Assembly (NCBI GenBank): GCA_963664605.1
Contig: OY761536.1
Coordinates: 4,216,001 to 4,280,000 of the forward strand
Direction of reading: 5' to 3'
Origin: JAHOYW01 sp963664605
Lineage (GTDB): Bacteria > Verrucomicrobiota > Lentisphaeria > Victivallales > Victivallaceae
Length of the DNA: 64,000 bases
The notes beneath the pieces were generated by a model, which saw only the letters and a program-made list of their open reading frames with translations, made no database searches and had not been told where the DNA came from. This document shows positions 62,485-64,000 of this stretch, piece by piece. The stretch's first letter is position 1. Each line of letters begins with the position of its first letter. Position numbers and translations under genes: made by a program.

Positions 62485-63681
62485 TTATAGTGAAGTAATA
62501 TATTCAGCGATTGCTGCAATATTCTCTTCGGGAGTCCCTGATGCCAGGTTGTCTGCGACGGAAAAAATAAAAGCCCCGCCCGGCATTCCTTCCTGTAAGC
62601 ACTTCTTAGCTTCTTCCAGAGCCTCAGTTGGAGAACCGTCCCTTAAAGCTCCGGTTGGACTTAAATTACCTTTCAGGCATATTTTCTGTCCAATTGTTTT
62701 TTTAGCTTCAAGCATAGTTGTATTTCCAAGAGGCGGAGGGGTAAGGGTTTCCAATATATCAGCTTTTGAGCTCAATATGGGTTCCATCAGGGTTTTTACA
62801 TTGCCGCACATGTGCAGGTGGGTCATACCTCCAGCTTCACGTACAGCGTTACAAATCCGCTGTTGATAAGGGGCGCAAAACTCGAGAAATATATCAGGAG
62901 AGAACAAACATGCGGTTGCGGCGCCCAGACGAATCATATCCATGCCGTTTTTTATCATGGCTACGCTTGTTTCCAGGCATATATTACATAACTCGTCACA
63001 AATTGTTTTCAATACCACCGGATTGTCAAAAATCATATACATAAGAGATTCAATCCCAAGATACCAGCCAATAGCGGAAACAGGGTCAATCACAGTTCCT
63101 GATAAGGCTATATCATTGCCAACAGCTTTTCTTATTCTGTAAAGATAGGAAAAATCCGCTTTGGTCAAATCCCCTTTCAAACAATCAATGTGTTTGATAA
63201 TATCTTCAGCTTGAGAAAATACAGGTTGAGTAACGTCAGATGTTCCAGTTTCCAAATCAAGCGCTTCCTCAGATTCCAGGCCGTTGTCCCAAATTACCTT
63301 TTTGACGACCAGGCCAGTCAGGCCATCATCTAATAGTCCATCACCTTTAAGCTTGGGCGGCATAGCGTTCCATGCCATAGCTGATACTGAACTGTAGAGC
63401 GGTGAAGGCGTACTGAGCTTTTTATCCTTGTAAAACAGAGTTACTTTATGCGGAATCCTGGTCGGGATTAGAACAGGGATGTCAAAAATCAAGTCAGTAT
63501 TAAAGCGTTTCTGAAATTTTATTCTGGCATCAACTTGTTCATTATAGTCCATCCACAGCCTGCGGGATGGGGTATATTTGCCATTTGGAAACAAATAGCC
63601 AGCTTCTTCAAAAAAATCAAAAGCCGGCCTGTCGTATTCAGAAAAGTTAGCTGCCGCTTTGATTCTGTCAATCGCTTTCAT
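62485..63681 (-). CDS. Uroporphyrinogen-decarboxylase-family protein (methyltransferase-like)
   Basis: A 398-aa protein of the URO-D/MtaA/CmuA barrel family. Late signatures are GGMTHLHMCGNVKTLMEPI, ADILETLTPPPLGNTTMLEAK and LKGNLSPTGAL; the histidine-cysteine segment HLHMCGN resembles the zinc site of corrinoid-dependent methyltransferases. It is unlikely to be the heme enzyme HemE, because members of this paralogous group are numerous in anaerobes and lack HemE-type motifs. No corrinoid protein gene is nearby in the window. AGGGGA lies 7 bp before the ATG. Demethylation of a methylated compound is the family-level guess. Confidence 0.83.
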   Translation of the reverse strand: MKAIDRIKAAANFSEYDRPAFDFFEEAGYLFPNGKYTPSRRLWMDYNEQVDARIKFQKRFNTDLIFDIPVLIPTRIPHKVTLFYKDKKLSTPSPLYSSVSAMAWNAMPPKLKGDGLLDDGLTGLVVKKVIWDNGLESEEALDLETGTSDVTQPVFSQAEDIIKHIDCLKGDLTKADFSYLYRIRKAVGNDIALSGTVIDPVSAIGWYLGIESLMYMIFDNPVVLKTICDELCNICLETSVAMIKNGMDMIRLGAATACLFSPDIFLEFCAPYQQRICNAVREAGGMTHLHMCGNVKTLMEPILSSKADILETLTPPPLGNTTMLEAKKTIGQKICLKGNLSPTGALRDGSPTEALEEAKKCLQEGMPGGAFIFSVADNLASGTPEENIAAIAEYITSL

Positions 63682-63706
63682 TCCAATCCCCTTTTTTATA
63701 GCTAGA

Positions 63707-64000
63707 TTACATATACTTTTTGATTGACTTAAGTACCGCGTCAGACAAAACTTCGTTACCGAATTCCGTCATATGGCAGCCGTCATCGCATATACACTTT
63801 GAAAAGTCATTACATTCAATAACTTTATGTAAGTCATTTAAAGGAATACCTTCTTCCTTGATGATTTCCAGTGCGGCGGCATTGTACTCTTCTATCTCAG
63901 AGTTTCTTCGCACTTTCCATTCTAGCCTTGGCACTCCTTCTTCCCTAATATATAGTGGAGTTGTGCTGGCCCAAATCATCTGAACATTGTCAAGCTCTTT
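63707..64000 (-). CDS. SGNH/GDSL-family hydrolase, C-terminal part only
   Basis: The last 97 residues of an esterase-type SGNH hydrolase; the frame is open to the window edge, so its 5' end lies beyond 64000. The C-terminal catalytic block is CDDGCHMTEFGNEVLSDAV, with the D-x-x-H pair. The segment QMIWASTTPLY is typical of the third block. Likely an acyl or acetyl esterase; whether a signal peptide exists cannot be seen. It is 25 bp upstream of the URO-D-family gene on the same strand, so the two may form an operon. Confidence 0.78.
   Translation of the reverse strand, partial: KELDNVQMIWASTTPLYIREEGVPRLEWKVRRNSEIEEYNAAALEIIKEEGIPLNDLHKVIECNDFSKCICDDGCHMTEFGNEVLSDAVLKSIKKYM

Noticed and set aside
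62485..63681. HemE, uroporphyrinogen decarboxylase of heme synthesis
   Set aside because: The HLHMCGN segment and overall pattern fit the MtaA/CmuA-like methyltransferase side of the family, and no heme genes are nearby.
1..64000. tRNA, rRNA, insertion sequences, CRISPR arrays, phage or plasmid origin features
   Set aside because: None could be supported by reading the sequence; there are no transposase, integrase or Cas-like proteins and no suitable inverted repeats.

Overview
The window looks like a chromosomal segment of a Gram-negative, PVC-group glycan-degrading bacterium, most probably Lentisphaerota (Victivallis/Lentisphaera-like). This rests on a prepilin-type protein with an [20 protein letters not shown] N-terminus and an H-X9-DG motif (a type heavily expanded in that phylum), very large secreted glycan-active proteins, fused ABC-transporter proteins and an AT-rich, moderately low-GC composition. 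The taxonomy is an inference; there is no rRNA or tRNA here.

Region 1 (1-15565, + strand) is a surface-polysaccharide biosynthesis cluster: the end of a GT9 heptosyltransferase-like gene, two GT4 glycosyltransferases, an acetamidino-sugar module (N-acetyl sugar amidotransferase with dedicated HisH and HisF paralogues), a two-domain MDR/Gfo-Idh oxidoreductase, a heparinase II/III-like protein, a GT39-like membrane protein broken by one in-frame stop codon, a small PglC-type initiating sugar phosphotransferase, an ATP-grasp enzyme, a methyltransferase, a HAD phosphatase and a DegT-type aminotransferase. No flippase or polymerase is visible, so the locus must extend beyond the window.

Region 2 (15815-39064) has a + strand prepilin-like gene and then a ten-gene, tightly coupled - strand operon ending at a strong hairpin terminator (16582-16608). 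In transcription order it encodes a 1504-aa secreted putative glycosidase, a secreted beta-helix protein, a GNAT-like protein, a GH106-like enzyme, a GH2 beta-mannosidase-like enzyme, an L-arabinose/L-fucose isomerase homologue, a solute-binding protein fused to an ABC permease, a second permease with a large insertion, an M55 D-aminopeptidase-like protein and an M20 amidohydrolase. It reads as a complete glycan capture, cleavage, import and isomerisation unit, but without an ABC ATPase.

Region 3 (39292-63979) starts with a divergent AraC-family regulator and an alpha/alpha-toroid protein. A - strand operon follows: three PHP-domain metallohydrolases, a DUF6259-like TIM-barrel protein and a ceramidase-like/amidohydrolase fusion. 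Next comes a solitary giant secreted protein of about 2640 aa, paralogous to the 1504-aa protein. After it lie a second DegT aminotransferase and an S9 peptidase (+), then a uroporphyrinogen-decarboxylase-family protein and a truncated SGNH hydrolase (-).

The most interesting signal is a nearly identical 40-bp element present four times (15681-15720, 39234-39273, 58905-58944, 59163-59202). Each copy holds two direct half-sites, ATATACAAAA and (A/T)TTTACAAAA, exactly 21 bp apart, and lies 8-9 bp upstream of a recognisable TTGTTT/CTGTTT -35 box. Each faces a gene: the prepilin-like gene, the ten-gene glycan operon, the giant secreted protein and the DegT aminotransferase. This is the geometry of AraC/XylS activator sites, and the AraC-type gene sits directly beside one copy. 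I infer a previously undescribed regulon joining glycan degradation, giant surface or secreted proteins and a pseudopilin.
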